Assembly: GCA_963785565.1 (NCBI GenBank)
Contig: CAWAVV010000013.1
Coordinates: forward strand, 310,001 to 374,000
Direction of reading: 5' to 3'
DNA length: 64,000 bases
DNA from: AP-15 sp963785565
GTDB taxonomy: Bacteria; Pseudomonadota; Alphaproteobacteria; ATCC43930; CGMCC-115725
Every line of letters starts with the position of its first letter. The stretch's first letter is position 1. The notes under the pieces were generated by a model. It saw only the letters and a list, made by a program, of their open reading frames with translations. It made no database searches and had not been told where the DNA came from. The translations under genes were made by a program, and so were the position numbers. Below are positions 33,669 to 42,492 of this stretch, piece after piece.

Positions 33669-35789
33669 ATGCCTGAGAACACATTGGTGCGCTTTGAAAA
33701 CGTCGACGGGATCGGCGTCATCACGATCGACAACCCGCCGGTCAACGCGCTGTCCCCGGGCGTGCCGGAGGGCATCATCGAGAATATCGAGCGCGGCAAC
33801 GCCGATCCGGCGATCCGGGCAATGGTGCTGATCGGGGCCGGGCGCAGCTTTATCGCCGGGGCCGACATCCGCACCTTCGGCAACCGGCCGGCGCCGGTTT
33901 TGGGCAAGCGTGCGCACGACGCGCTGGACGCCAGCCAAAAGCCGGTCGTCGCGGCGATCCACGGCTATGCCCTGGGCGGTGGGTTTGAAATTGCGCTCGC
34001 CTCCAACTATCGCATCGCGGTGCCGAGCGCTAAGGTCGGGCTGCCCGAAGTCTTGATCGGCATCCTGCCGGGCAGCGGCGGGACCCAGCGGTTGCCGCGG
34101 CTGATCGGCCCGAAGGCGGCGCTCGAGATGATCGTGTCCGGCCGCCACGTCCCGGCCGGGGAGGCGCACCACCTCGGCATGGTCGATGCGGTGATCCCTG
34201 AAGGCGGCGATCTGCGTAGGGCCGCAATCACGTTCGCCCTAAATATAGCCGATGATCGACCATTGCCGCGCATCCGCGACCGTGATGAGAAGCTTGCCGA
34301 AGCCAAAGCCGATCCCGGCATCTTCGAAGCGATACGCAAATCGATCGCCCGGCGCGCGCGCAACCAGAAGGCGCCCTACCACTGCATCACGTCGGTCGAA
34401 AACGCTTGCAATCTGCCGTTCGACGACGGCGTTGCCCGCGAGCGCGAGCTGTTCAACGAGCTCGAAAACTCGGCTGAGGCGCGCGCCCTGCGCTATGCCT
34501 TCTTCGCCGAGCGCGAGGTGGCGCGGCTGCCCGATATCCCGCGCGACACGCCCCTGCGCCCGATCAAGACTGCGGCCATCGTCGGCGCCGGGACGATGGG
34601 CGGCGGCATCGCGATGAGCTTCGCCGAATTCGGCGTTCCGGTCAAATTGCTCGAAGTCGACGAGGACGCGCTGGGCCGCGGCCTCGCCCGCATCCGCGCC
34701 AATTATCAGACCAGCGTCAACCGCGGCAGCCTCTCGACGGCGGAAATGGAGCGCCGGCTCGGGCTGATCGAAGGGGTGCAGAGCTACGATGATATCGCCC
34801 AGACAGACGTTGTGATCGAGGCGGTGTTCGAGCGCATCCCGGTCAAGCAGGAAGTCTTCGCCAAGCTCGACGCAACGATGAGGCCGGGCGCGTTGTTGTT
34901 CTCGAACACCTCGGGCATCGACATCGACATCATGGCGAACGCCACCAAACGGCCGCAAGACGTCGCCGGGACCCACTTCTTCGCGCCGGCCAACGTCATG
35001 AAATTGTTCGAGGTGGTCCGCGGGGCGAAAAGCGGGCCCGACACCCTGATGACGGCAATGGATCTCGGCCGCAAGATCGGCAAGATCAGCGCGATGGCCG
35101 GCAATTGCGACGGGTTTGTCGCCAACCGCAGCCGCACCCCGTTCGGCACCGAGATGAACATCATGGTCGAGGAGGGCTGCCTGCCCGAGCAGGTCGACAA
35201 GGTGATGGTCGATTTCGGTTACCCGATCGGGCCGTTCGCGACCGCCGACCTGTCCGGGCTCGACATCGGTTATGACAGCCGCCAGCGGCGCGCGGCCGAG
35301 AATCCGAACTACCGCAAGATGCCGATCGCCGACCATCTGGTCGAAATCGGGCGGTTGGGCCAGAAGAGCGGAGCCGGCTGGTTCCGCTACGAAAAGGGCG
35401 ACCGCACCCCGCACCCCGATCCCGAAGTCGCGCGCATGATCAAGGAAAAGGCCGCCGAGATGGGGATCGAGCAGCGCAGCTTCGGCGATGAAGAGATCCT
35501 GCGCCGGCTGCTGTTCGCCTCGGTCAACGAAGCCTGCAAGATCCTCGAAGAGGGCAAGGCCTACCGGGCCAGCGATATCGATGTGATGTGGCTCAACGGC
35601 TTCGGCTTTCCGCGCTATCGCGGCGGCCTGATGTATTGGGCAGACGGCATCGGTGTTGCCGAGGTCTATCGCCAGATCGCCGCCTGGCACCAGCGCTACG
35701 GCGAGCGCTGGGCCCCTTCCGCCCTGCTCCGCCATTTGGCCGAAACAAAAACCCCCCTGCGCGACGCCAAACCCGGCCGCCCGATGTAA
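33669..35789 (+). CDS. enoyl-CoA hydratase / 3-hydroxyacyl-CoA dehydrogenase fusion (FadB/FadJ type)
   Basis: 706 residues. The crotonase domain (about 1-190) has IAGADIRTFG and HGYALGGGFEIALASNYRIA, with Glu in VGLPEVLIGILPGSGG. A linker follows, then the NAD-binding domain (about 295-480; IVGAGTMGGGIAMSFAEFG, THFFAPANVMKLFEVV with catalytic His) and the C-terminal dehydrogenase domains (GYPIGPFATADLSGLDI; NGFGFPRYRGG). It does two steps of fatty-acyl beta-oxidation in the cytoplasm. No thiolase partner is adjacent; the SCP-x-like gene at 29432 is separated by an IS. Confidence 0.92.
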   Translation: MPENTLVRFENVDGIGVITIDNPPVNALSPGVPEGIIENIERGNADPAIRAMVLIGAGRSFIAGADIRTFGNRPAPVLGKRAHDALDASQKPVVAAIHGYALGGGFEIALASNYRIAVPSAKVGLPEVLIGILPGSGGTQRLPRLIGPKAALEMIVSGRHVPAGEAHHLGMVDAVIPEGGDLRRAAITFALNIADDRPLPRIRDRDEKLAEAKADPGIFEAIRKSIARRARNQKAPYHCITSVENACNLPFDDGVARERELFNELENSAEARALRYAFFAEREVARLPDIPRDTPLRPIKTAAIVGAGTMGGGIAMSFAEFGVPVKLLEVDEDALGRGLARIRANYQTSVNRGSLSTAEMERRLGLIEGVQSYDDIAQTDVVIEAVFERIPVKQEVFAKLDATMRPGALLFSNTSGIDIDIMANATKRPQDVAGTHFFAPANVMKLFEVVRGAKSGPDTLMTAMDLGRKIGKISAMAGNCDGFVANRSRTPFGTEMNIMVEEGCLPEQVDKVMVDFGYPIGPFATADLSGLDIGYDSRQRRAAENPNYRKMPIADHLVEIGRLGQKSGAGWFRYEKGDRTPHPDPEVARMIKEKAAEMGIEQRSFGDEEILRRLLFASVNEACKILEEGKAYRASDIDVMWLNGFGFPRYRGGLMYWADGIGVAEVYRQIAAWHQRYGERWAPSALLRHLAETKTPLRDAKPGRPM

Positions 35790-35800
35790 ACAGGCAGTAA

Positions 35801-36246
35801 CCTGAGCCCCTGAAATTCGTCCAGATTTGTGTAGAGTCCGACCACCGGAAGGGGGACGGACGATGAGGCGATCGCGGTTGAGTGAGGAGCAGATCATAGG
35901 GATCCTGCGGGAGCAGGAGGCGGGGGCGAAGACCGCCGATGTATGCCGCAAGCACGGTGTCAGCGCGGCGACGTTTTACAAATGGAAGGCCAAGTACGGC
36001 GGGATGACGGTGTCCAAGGCCCGCCGGCTGACGGCATTATTCGATCCCGGTTGCGCGAGATCGCCGCTGTCCGGCGACGCTTCGGCTACCGCCGGCTGCA
36101 CCTGCTGCTGCGGCGCGAGGGGCTTTTGCTGAACCACAAGAAGCTGCGCCGGCTCTATGCCGAGGAGCGGCTTCAGGTTCGCCAACCTGCAAGGCTCAAG
36201 TGGTTAAACAACTCCACCCATCGTTGGACGAAAAATGGGGCTCAGG
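35801..36246 (+). mobile_element. internally deleted IS3-family element
   Basis: 446-bp remnant with both ends kept: CCTGAGCCCCTGAAATTCGT at 35801 and an imperfect inverse ending GGGGCTCAGG at 36246. OrfA starts at ATG 35863 (MRRSRLSEEQIIGIL, HTH with TADVCRKHGVSAATFYKW) and breaks after SKARRL. An OrfB piece follows in another frame (LREIAAVRRRFGYRRLHLLLRR), then it ends. The DDE catalytic core is gone, so it cannot move by itself. Confidence 0.82.
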
Positions 36247-36294
36247 TCAACATCACCGCCCAGATGATCCACGTCAACGGCGGCCTGGCCTTTC
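36247..36294 (+). pseudogene. possible C-terminal scrap of an SDR gene
   Basis: Directly after the IS3 remnant a 15-residue stretch reads NITAQMIHVNGGLAF, like the closing strand of short-chain dehydrogenases (ITGQxIxVNGG). No body of such a gene is on the other side of the element. Too short for certainty. Confidence 0.3.
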
Positions 36295-36320
36295 GGAAAG
36301 TAACGGACTTTGCCCGTGCA

Positions 36321-37856
36321 CTAAGCGGCGTCTATCGCTCGGAATATCTTTCGGTACATGTCTTCACCGTAACTCGTCGGCAAGGGCTCGGCTTCCCTCA
36401 GTTTGAAGCTTCGGGCGCCGTCGAGCCCTCTTTCGGCACGCAGGAAGACGGCATTCTTCCCATTCGTCTGGTAGAGGCCGTGGGCGAAGTCGTAGAGATG
36501 GGTGACGAAATACACCTTGATTTGCCTCTGCAATAGTGCGCCGACGATTTGCCGCGCGATCTCCGAGCCCTCGCGATCGTTGGTCGCGGCAAACAATTCG
36601 TTGAACAGCACCAGCGAGCCGGGGGTGATCGCATCGGCGATCTCGCTCATACGGCCGAGCTCCTCGTCGAATTTGCCGCTCTTCATCGTCGAGTCTTCCT
36701 CGCGCTTGAAGTGGGTAAAGAGAGCGTTGCAAACATTAGCCTGGAAGGACTCGGCCGGAACGAACATGCCGCATTGGAGCATCAGCTGGGCCTGTCCGAG
36801 GCCGCGCAAGAAGCTGGACTTACCGCCGCGATTGGCTCCGGTAACGACTACAGCGTCTTCGCCGTCAGCCGTCAATTCATTGCCGACTGCCCGCCGGTCG
36901 AGATGCAGGCTAAGTGAAACGTCGTATAAGCCGCGACAGGAGAGTTGCCGTGTCGCGACGGTCGAAGGTACGGGAAAAGAGATCGGCTCGCCCTTTTTCA
37001 CGAGCCTGCCGGCGAGGTTCAGGCAACCGACGTAGTATGCCAATTCGGCGCGCAGCAGCGTGAAGAAATCGAGGATGTGATCGGTCGACTGGGCGAGCGC
37101 ATTGGCGACGAGGTTGATCCCTCGGTCCCGCAGTCGCGTCAGAGCGGCGCCGCCGGCCTCGTCGCGCGGATGAATAGAAAAAGTGTAGACGCCTCGCATC
37201 TGGGGGACGATGCGGGCGACCCAGTCTCGGCTCGTGTGGTGCAGCCTGTGCCGCCACCAATTTCCTTTTTCCTGCTTGCGCAATACATAATTGGCGCCGG
37301 TATTGCCGTTACCGAGATCGGCGCTGATCAGAACCCCATCACGAAACTTAAGACGCTGTAAATGATCTTGAACGGTGACGAAGTATTGATCGTCCAGCTC
37401 GCGCCTCAAGGTCGCGAAGAGCGTCGTAAAGCCTTCGGACTGAAAGACCGCGGCGTGCTGGTCGGCAATGCGCCTCAGCTCTTTGAGAAACCCGACTGAC
37501 AACTCCAACAGGTTTATCGCATTGTAGAGAACGGATCCTGGTGTTCGGCCAGCGAAACTCCAAAAGGTCCTTTTTCTCTTTTCGAGCGATTCGGTCGCGA
37601 GATCGTAGATGCCTCTGACAATTGCCGGATTTTTACGGCAGTCCCGCAGCACGGCTTGCCGGTAAAGGATCGTATCCGGGTCAGTCTCCACGGCGAGTAC
37701 AACCCGACGGGCAATGTCGCGCAAGAACGGGTCGCCGCCCGCCATCGCGTCAAACAGGGCCCCGAGTTCGAGATCCTGGGTCAATGCGGCTTCATTCTGC
37801 GGGAGCTGGGCCTCCCGATCGAGGTCCCGGTCCTTGTAGAGGAGGAAGGTCTTCAC
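36321..37856 (-). CDS. MutS-like ATPase, second of a tandem pair
   Basis: 511 residues with the MutS core helical and ATPase domains but without the mismatch-recognition and connector domains, so not a canonical MutS. Walker A is TGANRGGKSSF (residues 339-349), Walker B LVLFNE (415-420), with a MutS-type segment between them (STMKSGKFDEEL) and the trans-acting region VYFVTHLYDFAHGL. The ATG overlaps the stop of the upstream paralogue (ATGA at 37853-37856), so they likely form a heterodimer. Both lie behind a fluoride riboswitch. Possible roles: DNA repair or structure sensing under fluoride stress. Confidence 0.83.
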   Translation of the reverse strand: MKTFLLYKDRDLDREAQLPQNEAALTQDLELGALFDAMAGGDPFLRDIARRVVLAVETDPDTILYRQAVLRDCRKNPAIVRGIYDLATESLEKRKRTFWSFAGRTPGSVLYNAINLLELSVGFLKELRRIADQHAAVFQSEGFTTLFATLRRELDDQYFVTVQDHLQRLKFRDGVLISADLGNGNTGANYVLRKQEKGNWWRHRLHHTSRDWVARIVPQMRGVYTFSIHPRDEAGGAALTRLRDRGINLVANALAQSTDHILDFFTLLRAELAYYVGCLNLAGRLVKKGEPISFPVPSTVATRQLSCRGLYDVSLSLHLDRRAVGNELTADGEDAVVVTGANRGGKSSFLRGLGQAQLMLQCGMFVPAESFQANVCNALFTHFKREEDSTMKSGKFDEELGRMSEIADAITPGSLVLFNELFAATNDREGSEIARQIVGALLQRQIKVYFVTHLYDFAHGLYQTNGKNAVFLRAERGLDGARSFKLREAEPLPTSYGEDMYRKIFRAIDAA

Positions 37857-39454
37857 GGCCTGATCCGATCGAGCAGCCAGGCGCGGGTGAGGCGATATTT
37901 CTCGGCGATCGACAGGGCGTAGGCGAGCCCGTCGGCGGGTTTGCGTACGATCTTGTAAGTCCGAAGCGCGGGATTATGAGGCGCGATCGTGCTTACCATG
38001 CTGACTGTCTTCTCGCTCATGGACGCCAGCTCATCAACGAACGTCACGCACACGCAGAGCGCGTCGAGTTCGATGATTTGCTCGATGATCTTTCGCCCCA
38101 GAAACGTGGTGTCGTGAAGCGTCGTCGAGTTGAATATTTCATTCAGGATAATGACGCTGTCCGAAGTGGCGCTGCCGAGGATCGCGTGGATCCGGCTGAG
38201 ATCGTTTTCGAGACCGCCCTGCAAAGTGGTGACATCCTCCTGCCGCGCGAAATGCGTGAAGATCCTGTCGAACAGGAAAAGTTGGGCGTCGCTGCCGGGC
38301 ACCGGGCAACCCAGGCTCGCCAGATAGTGGTGCTGTCCCAAGGCGCGGGCAAATGTCGTCTTCCCGCCCTGCTTCGGGCCCGAGACGACGAGGATGCGTT
38401 CGTCTCCTTTCAAACAAAAATCGTTGCAGACGATCGGTGATTTCTCGGCCAGCCGTTTATCCGCCAGAGCGAGATCGAAGCCCCCGCGGACATGTGCGGT
38501 TTTGTAGCGTGTGATCCGGGGATAGCAAAATTGCAGTCCCGTAGCTTTGATTCTTGTGATGTATTCGAGATAGGTGAGGTAGAATTGGATTTCTCGGCCG
38601 AAACGCCGAACCACCGGATCAATAAAATCGGCGTGCATTGTACAGAAATTGTCCAATTTCGAGAATATCTCTGGATAAAGCCTGGCTACGAACTCGAGTA
38701 TCTGCCCCTCGACGTGATCGGTATCGACACGATCGTAAAATTTAACGCGATAATCCTTGGTGGCTCGATGGCGGAATTTGGCAAAACATTGCATCACATC
38801 GGCGCTGTAATAGATCTCGCTTTCGTACTTCGTAACCTTTACGCTGAGACCTGATATCGATATCGAATAGTGAACCGTCGACAGATCAGCTGCTATCCGC
38901 TTTGCCTCCGCCATCATACTGGTGAAATAATCTGACGCCGTATAGCGGCTCAAGTACACTCCGAAGGAAAGAAATCCTCGTGATTTTATATTTTCACGGC
39001 AAAGAGTCTCTGTCAGGGAGCTGACGCCTTCACCATAAGCCGTGACCGCACGCAGGAACCAGCCCTGTTTGTTCGGCCGGCAGCTAAGGTTTCCGACGAG
39101 CGTGAGATATTGCCGAACCTCACGAAATCGTTGCGCGAACGACCGTAGAGAGTCGGCCATTGTCATGCCATCCAGATCACGCATGATCTCGTGGCGGTAG
39201 GCTATCGCATCGATATTCCGCAACGGCAGATGAAAAAAGGGAGCCAGATCGTACTCGTCCCTGCCCGCGGTAACCGCTTCGACGATCTGGTCGAGGTTGA
39301 GGTCGGTAAAGAACGACCCCCACTCGGCGGGGTCGTCGGTCGGCGGCCCGTCATCGAGAAAGAGGATGCTGTTAAAGCTTGCCTCCGGCTCACGACTAAA
39401 TTCGGCGACGGGGCAACGCTCGTCGTCACCTCCCTCTACGTCTGTGATTGCCAC
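37853..39454 (-). CDS. MutS-like ATPase, first of a tandem pair
   Basis: 533 residues from the GTG at 39454, which has an excellent GGAGGGAG site at 5-bp spacing. A TTG at 39502 is rejected because it falls in the U-tract of the leader terminator. Helical core domain, then ATPase: Walker A SGPKQGGKTTFARALG (about residues 358-373), Walker B SVIILNEIF (about 434-442), and LCVCVTFVDELASM. No mismatch-binding domain. It is paralogous to the next gene, with which it is translationally coupled. Expression should rise with fluoride through the leader riboswitch. Confidence 0.83.
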   Translation of the reverse strand: MAITDVEGGDDERCPVAEFSREPEASFNSILFLDDGPPTDDPAEWGSFFTDLNLDQIVEAVTAGRDEYDLAPFFHLPLRNIDAIAYRHEIMRDLDGMTMADSLRSFAQRFREVRQYLTLVGNLSCRPNKQGWFLRAVTAYGEGVSSLTETLCRENIKSRGFLSFGVYLSRYTASDYFTSMMAEAKRIAADLSTVHYSISISGLSVKVTKYESEIYYSADVMQCFAKFRHRATKDYRVKFYDRVDTDHVEGQILEFVARLYPEIFSKLDNFCTMHADFIDPVVRRFGREIQFYLTYLEYITRIKATGLQFCYPRITRYKTAHVRGGFDLALADKRLAEKSPIVCNDFCLKGDERILVVSGPKQGGKTTFARALGQHHYLASLGCPVPGSDAQLFLFDRIFTHFARQEDVTTLQGGLENDLSRIHAILGSATSDSVIILNEIFNSTTLHDTTFLGRKIIEQIIELDALCVCVTFVDELASMSEKTVSMVSTIAPHNPALRTYKIVRKPADGLAYALSIAEKYRLTRAWLLDRIRP

Positions 39455-39500
39455 TGATGCTCCCTCCGTTGACCCATCCGCGCCAAATCGCCCGAACCAC

Positions 39501-39526
39501 AAAAAAGCCCACCGCGAGCGGTGGGC
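39501..39526 (-). terminator. intrinsic terminator of the fluoride riboswitch
   Basis: On the minus strand GCCCACCGC-TC-GCGGTGGGC, a 9-bp perfect stem, followed directly by TTTTTT. Just upstream at 39539-39547 a second GCGGTGGG can pair with the CCCACCGC arm instead, which would make an antiterminator. This is the expression platform between the aptamer and the MutS-like genes. Confidence 0.88.
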
Positions 39527-39559
39527 TATCGGAAAGCGCTCCCACCGCGTCCTAATCCG

Positions 39560-39609
39560 CAGCAGGAGTCATCAGCCGAGACGGCGGTCAACCGGGGGAC
39601 TCCATCCCC
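39560..39609 (-). promoter_or_regulatory. fluoride riboswitch (crcB motif) aptamer
   Basis: Read on the minus strand: GGGGATGGAGTCCCCC, then ACCGCC, then GGCTGATGACTCCTGC. These are the conserved GGnGATGGnnTnCnCC, AACnGCC and GCTGATGnCTCCT blocks of the crcB/fluoride aptamer in correct order and spacing. A terminator with a possible antiterminator follows, then the two MutS-like genes. Fluoride binding stabilises the aptamer and prevents termination in this class. A -10-like TAGATT lies at about 39622-39627. Confidence 0.9.
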
Positions 39610-39805
39610 TGTTCGCTCCTAATCTAATCACTTATTCCGAAAAAATCCAGATGGCCGAAGCGGCAACGGGGAATGCGTCGGAAGCGTGGCGCGGGATGAA
39701 AATACGAGCGGCTCGTCGCGCTCAAGAACAAATTCAACGCGACCAACTGTTCCCGCATGAACCAGAACATCAGACCGATATTTTGAGTGAGCGGCGACGG
39801 GTAGA

Positions 39806-40942
39806 TTATGCCGACGCCCGCGCCAGGGCGGGACGCGACTCCCTGGCCTGGAGGTGCGGGATTATCTGCTCGCCAAAGAGGCGAATGGTGTTGAGCACCT
39901 CCTGGTGCTGAGCCGGCCCGATGGCGCACAGCAAAAACACTTCCTCGATGCCGAGCGCCTCGTACATTTCGAGAAACCGGATGCAGTCCGCCGGCGTGCC
40001 GACGCAGAACTTCGCGCCTTGCTCGCGCACCTGCTGGGGCGTGGGTTCCCCTGGATGCGGCCCGCTGGCGAGGCGCTGATCGCGGGCGTAATAGCCCTGG
40101 TAATCCGCCGGCACGGTGGACGGATCATAGTCGCGCCACACCAGGCGGGCGCGCTCGCGTTGCTGCTCCAGGTACCAGCCGACAAGCTCGGTGCCGCGCT
40201 CGGCGACGACCTGCGGATCCTCATGGCAATAGCCTGCCGTCATCAGCGCGGTCCGCGCGACGGGCCTCGCCCTGTTGGCCGGGGCGGCGGTGTACAGCGC
40301 GTCCTGATAAAGCGCCATCAGCTGCCCGACGCGATCCGGGCCGCCTTCGCTGCCGAACAGCCCGCCCATCCCCAGGCTGCCCGTCAGCCGCGCCGTCTCG
40401 TCGCTGCCGCACGCCGACCACAGCGGCGGGTGCGGGCGTTGCACCGGTTTCGGCAGGACCTCACGGCGCGGGATCTGGTAGTATTCTCCGTCGTACGAGA
40501 TCTCCTCCTGGGTCCAGATGCGCGGCAATACATCGGCAAATTCCTGCCACATGCCGCGCGTGTCCCGCAAATCCGACCCATACGGAGTGAGTTGGTAGGG
40601 ATAGCCGGTCCGGCCCAGCCCCACATCGACGCGCCCATGGCTCAAGATATCGAGTGTGGCCATCCGTGCCGCCACGTGCAGCGGGTGGTGGATCGGGGCC
40701 AGGACCACGCCGACACCGAGGCGGATGCGGCTGGTGCGCTGGCTGACCGCCGCCAGGGTTAGGTCCGGAGCGCTGTTGTGCGACCACACCGGGCGAAAGT
40801 GATGTTCCGAGAACCACACGCTGGCAAACCCCTGCTCCTCGGCATAGGGAATTTGCTCCAAGGCTTCGTGGATGCGTTGCGATTCACTGGACGGGGTCCA
40901 GGGCTTGGGAACCTGGATCTGGTAAAACAGGCCGATCCTCAT
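39806..40942 (-). CDS. LLM-class flavin-dependent oxidoreductase 2
   Basis: 378-residue luciferase-like monooxygenase: MRIGLFYQIQVPKPW, FASVWFSEHHFRPVWSHNSAPDLTLAAV and RIRLGVGVVLAPIHHPLHVAARMATLDILS are the first barrel strands, GRVDVGLGRT the next. It is related to, but clearly distinct from, the enzyme at 23628. The stop is about 200 bp upstream of the fluoride leader on the same strand, so read-through into that leader is conceivable. Substrate unknown. Confidence 0.87.
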   Translation of the reverse strand: MRIGLFYQIQVPKPWTPSSESQRIHEALEQIPYAEEQGFASVWFSEHHFRPVWSHNSAPDLTLAAVSQRTSRIRLGVGVVLAPIHHPLHVAARMATLDILSHGRVDVGLGRTGYPYQLTPYGSDLRDTRGMWQEFADVLPRIWTQEEISYDGEYYQIPRREVLPKPVQRPHPPLWSACGSDETARLTGSLGMGGLFGSEGGPDRVGQLMALYQDALYTAAPANRARPVARTALMTAGYCHEDPQVVAERGTELVGWYLEQQRERARLVWRDYDPSTVPADYQGYYARDQRLASGPHPGEPTPQQVREQGAKFCVGTPADCIRFLEMYEALGIEEVFLLCAIGPAQHQEVLNTIRLFGEQIIPHLQARESRPALARASA

Positions 40943-41219
40943 CGGATTCTCTCCTGTGTGGCCCGGGCGTGGATGCCGGCCTCTTCGCCTTCGCGCACGA
41001 CAAAGCCGATCCTCTTGCCCATGACTTTTCTCGATTCTCTATCGCCGGCGATCCTAGCGCCCGGATGCAGACGGTAGCTACGCTGATACGTCATGGCCGC
41101 ACTTGCTGAGGATCCTGGCCTCTCGCGTTCGTCAGCCTGCGCTGCGGCCGGGCGCTCGCCTTTGGCGAGGATGCCCAAATCACCCGCCAAACCACCCGAA
41201 TTTGTTGTCTAATTGGCGG

Positions 41220-42455
41220 ATGCGCGGGCTTCTCGGCATCGCCGTCATCTTGCTGCTCGCCTGGGGGCTGAGCGAGGACCGCGCGCGCGTGCCGTGGCGC
41301 GTCGTCGTTGTGGGCGTGCTGCTGCAATTCACCCTCGCTCTGGTGTTTCTGAGGTTCCCGCCGGCTCGGGCGGCGTTTTTGTTGTTGAACCGGGCGGTCG
41401 AGGGGTTGCAGAGCGCCACCGAGGCCGGCACCGGTTTTGTGTTCGGCTATCTGGGCGGCGGCCAATTGCCGTTTGCCGAGGCCCGGCCCGGCGCCAGTTT
41501 CATCTTCGCCTTCCGCGCGCTGCCGCTGGTGCTGGTCATCAGCGCGCTCGCCACCCTGCTGTTCTACTGGGGCGTCCTGCAGCGCGTCGTGCAGGCGTTT
41601 GCCTGGATGCTGCGGCGCGCCGTCGGGGTCGGCGGCCCGCTCGGCCTCGGCGCCGCGGTGCACATCTTCGTCGGCCATATCGAGGCGCCGCTGCTGATCC
41701 GTCCGTACTTGATGCGGCTCGCGCGCGGCGAGTTGTTCGCGCTGATGAGCTGCGGCATGGCCGGGATCGCGGGCACGGTCATGGTGCTTTACGCCACGCT
41801 GGTCGGGAGCGTCATTCCCAACGCGCTCGGCAATATTCTGATCGCCGCGGTGATCAGCACCCCTGCCGCACTCGCGGTCGCGGCGCTGATGGTGCCGTTC
41901 CGCCTTGACCCATCGGCCGCGGCGCAGCTTGCTATTGACGATCCGCCGGTCAGCGCGATGGACGCGATCGCCAAGGGGACGCGCGACGGCATCGTGTTCC
42001 TGCTCAACATCGCCGCCATGCTGGTCGTGACCATCGCGCTGGTCAGCCTCCTCAACGCCGCGCTCGGGCTGTTGCCGGACCTCGGCGGCGCGCCGGTGAC
42101 CTTGCAGCGCCTGTTCGCCTATGCCTTCCGTCCAATCATGTGGCTGATCGGCATTCCCGCCCCGGAGACCGCCACCGCGGCGGCGCTGATGGGCGCCAAA
42201 ACCGTGCTCAACGAGTTCGTCGCCTATGTCGAGCTCGCTCATCTGCCGCCCGATGCGCTGAGCGCGCGCTCACGCCTGATCATGACCTACGCGCTGTGCG
42301 GCTTCGCCAATTTCGGCAGCCTCGGCATCCTGATCGGAGGAATGGGGGCGATGGTCCCTGAGCGGCGGGCCGAGATTGTCGCCCTCGGCCTGCGCTCGAT
42401 CCTGTCCGGCACGCTCGCGACCTGCATGAGCGGCGCCGTCGTCGGGATGTTATGA
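41220..42455 (+). CDS. concentrative nucleoside transporter (NupC/CNT family)
   Basis: 411-residue inner-membrane transporter. GRLL-type first helices, the gate region FVFGYLGGG and FIFAFRALPLVLVISALATLLFYWG, the ligand-site block VGGPLGLGAAVHIFVGHIEAPLLIRPYL, and the closing ETATAAALMGAKTVLNEFVAYVELA / YALCGFANFGSLGILIGGMGAM match the CNT family, which imports nucleosides with H+ or Na+. The ATG at 41220 fits the first membrane helix; the long upstream frame is not family-like. Monocistronic. Confidence 0.9.
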   Translation: MRGLLGIAVILLLAWGLSEDRARVPWRVVVVGVLLQFTLALVFLRFPPARAAFLLLNRAVEGLQSATEAGTGFVFGYLGGGQLPFAEARPGASFIFAFRALPLVLVISALATLLFYWGVLQRVVQAFAWMLRRAVGVGGPLGLGAAVHIFVGHIEAPLLIRPYLMRLARGELFALMSCGMAGIAGTVMVLYATLVGSVIPNALGNILIAAVISTPAALAVAALMVPFRLDPSAAAQLAIDDPPVSAMDAIAKGTRDGIVFLLNIAAMLVVTIALVSLLNAALGLLPDLGGAPVTLQRLFAYAFRPIMWLIGIPAPETATAAALMGAKTVLNEFVAYVELAHLPPDALSARSRLIMTYALCGFANFGSLGILIGGMGAMVPERRAEIVALGLRSILSGTLATCMSGAVVGML

Positions 42456-42492
42456 CCAACTCTCTCGGCTCCGGCGTATCCCGGGTTCGACC

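Noticed and set aside
39455..39502. TTG at 39502 as start of the first MutS-like gene
   Set aside because: It lies in the T-run of the intrinsic terminator; the GTG at 39454 has a near-ideal GGAGGGAG site.
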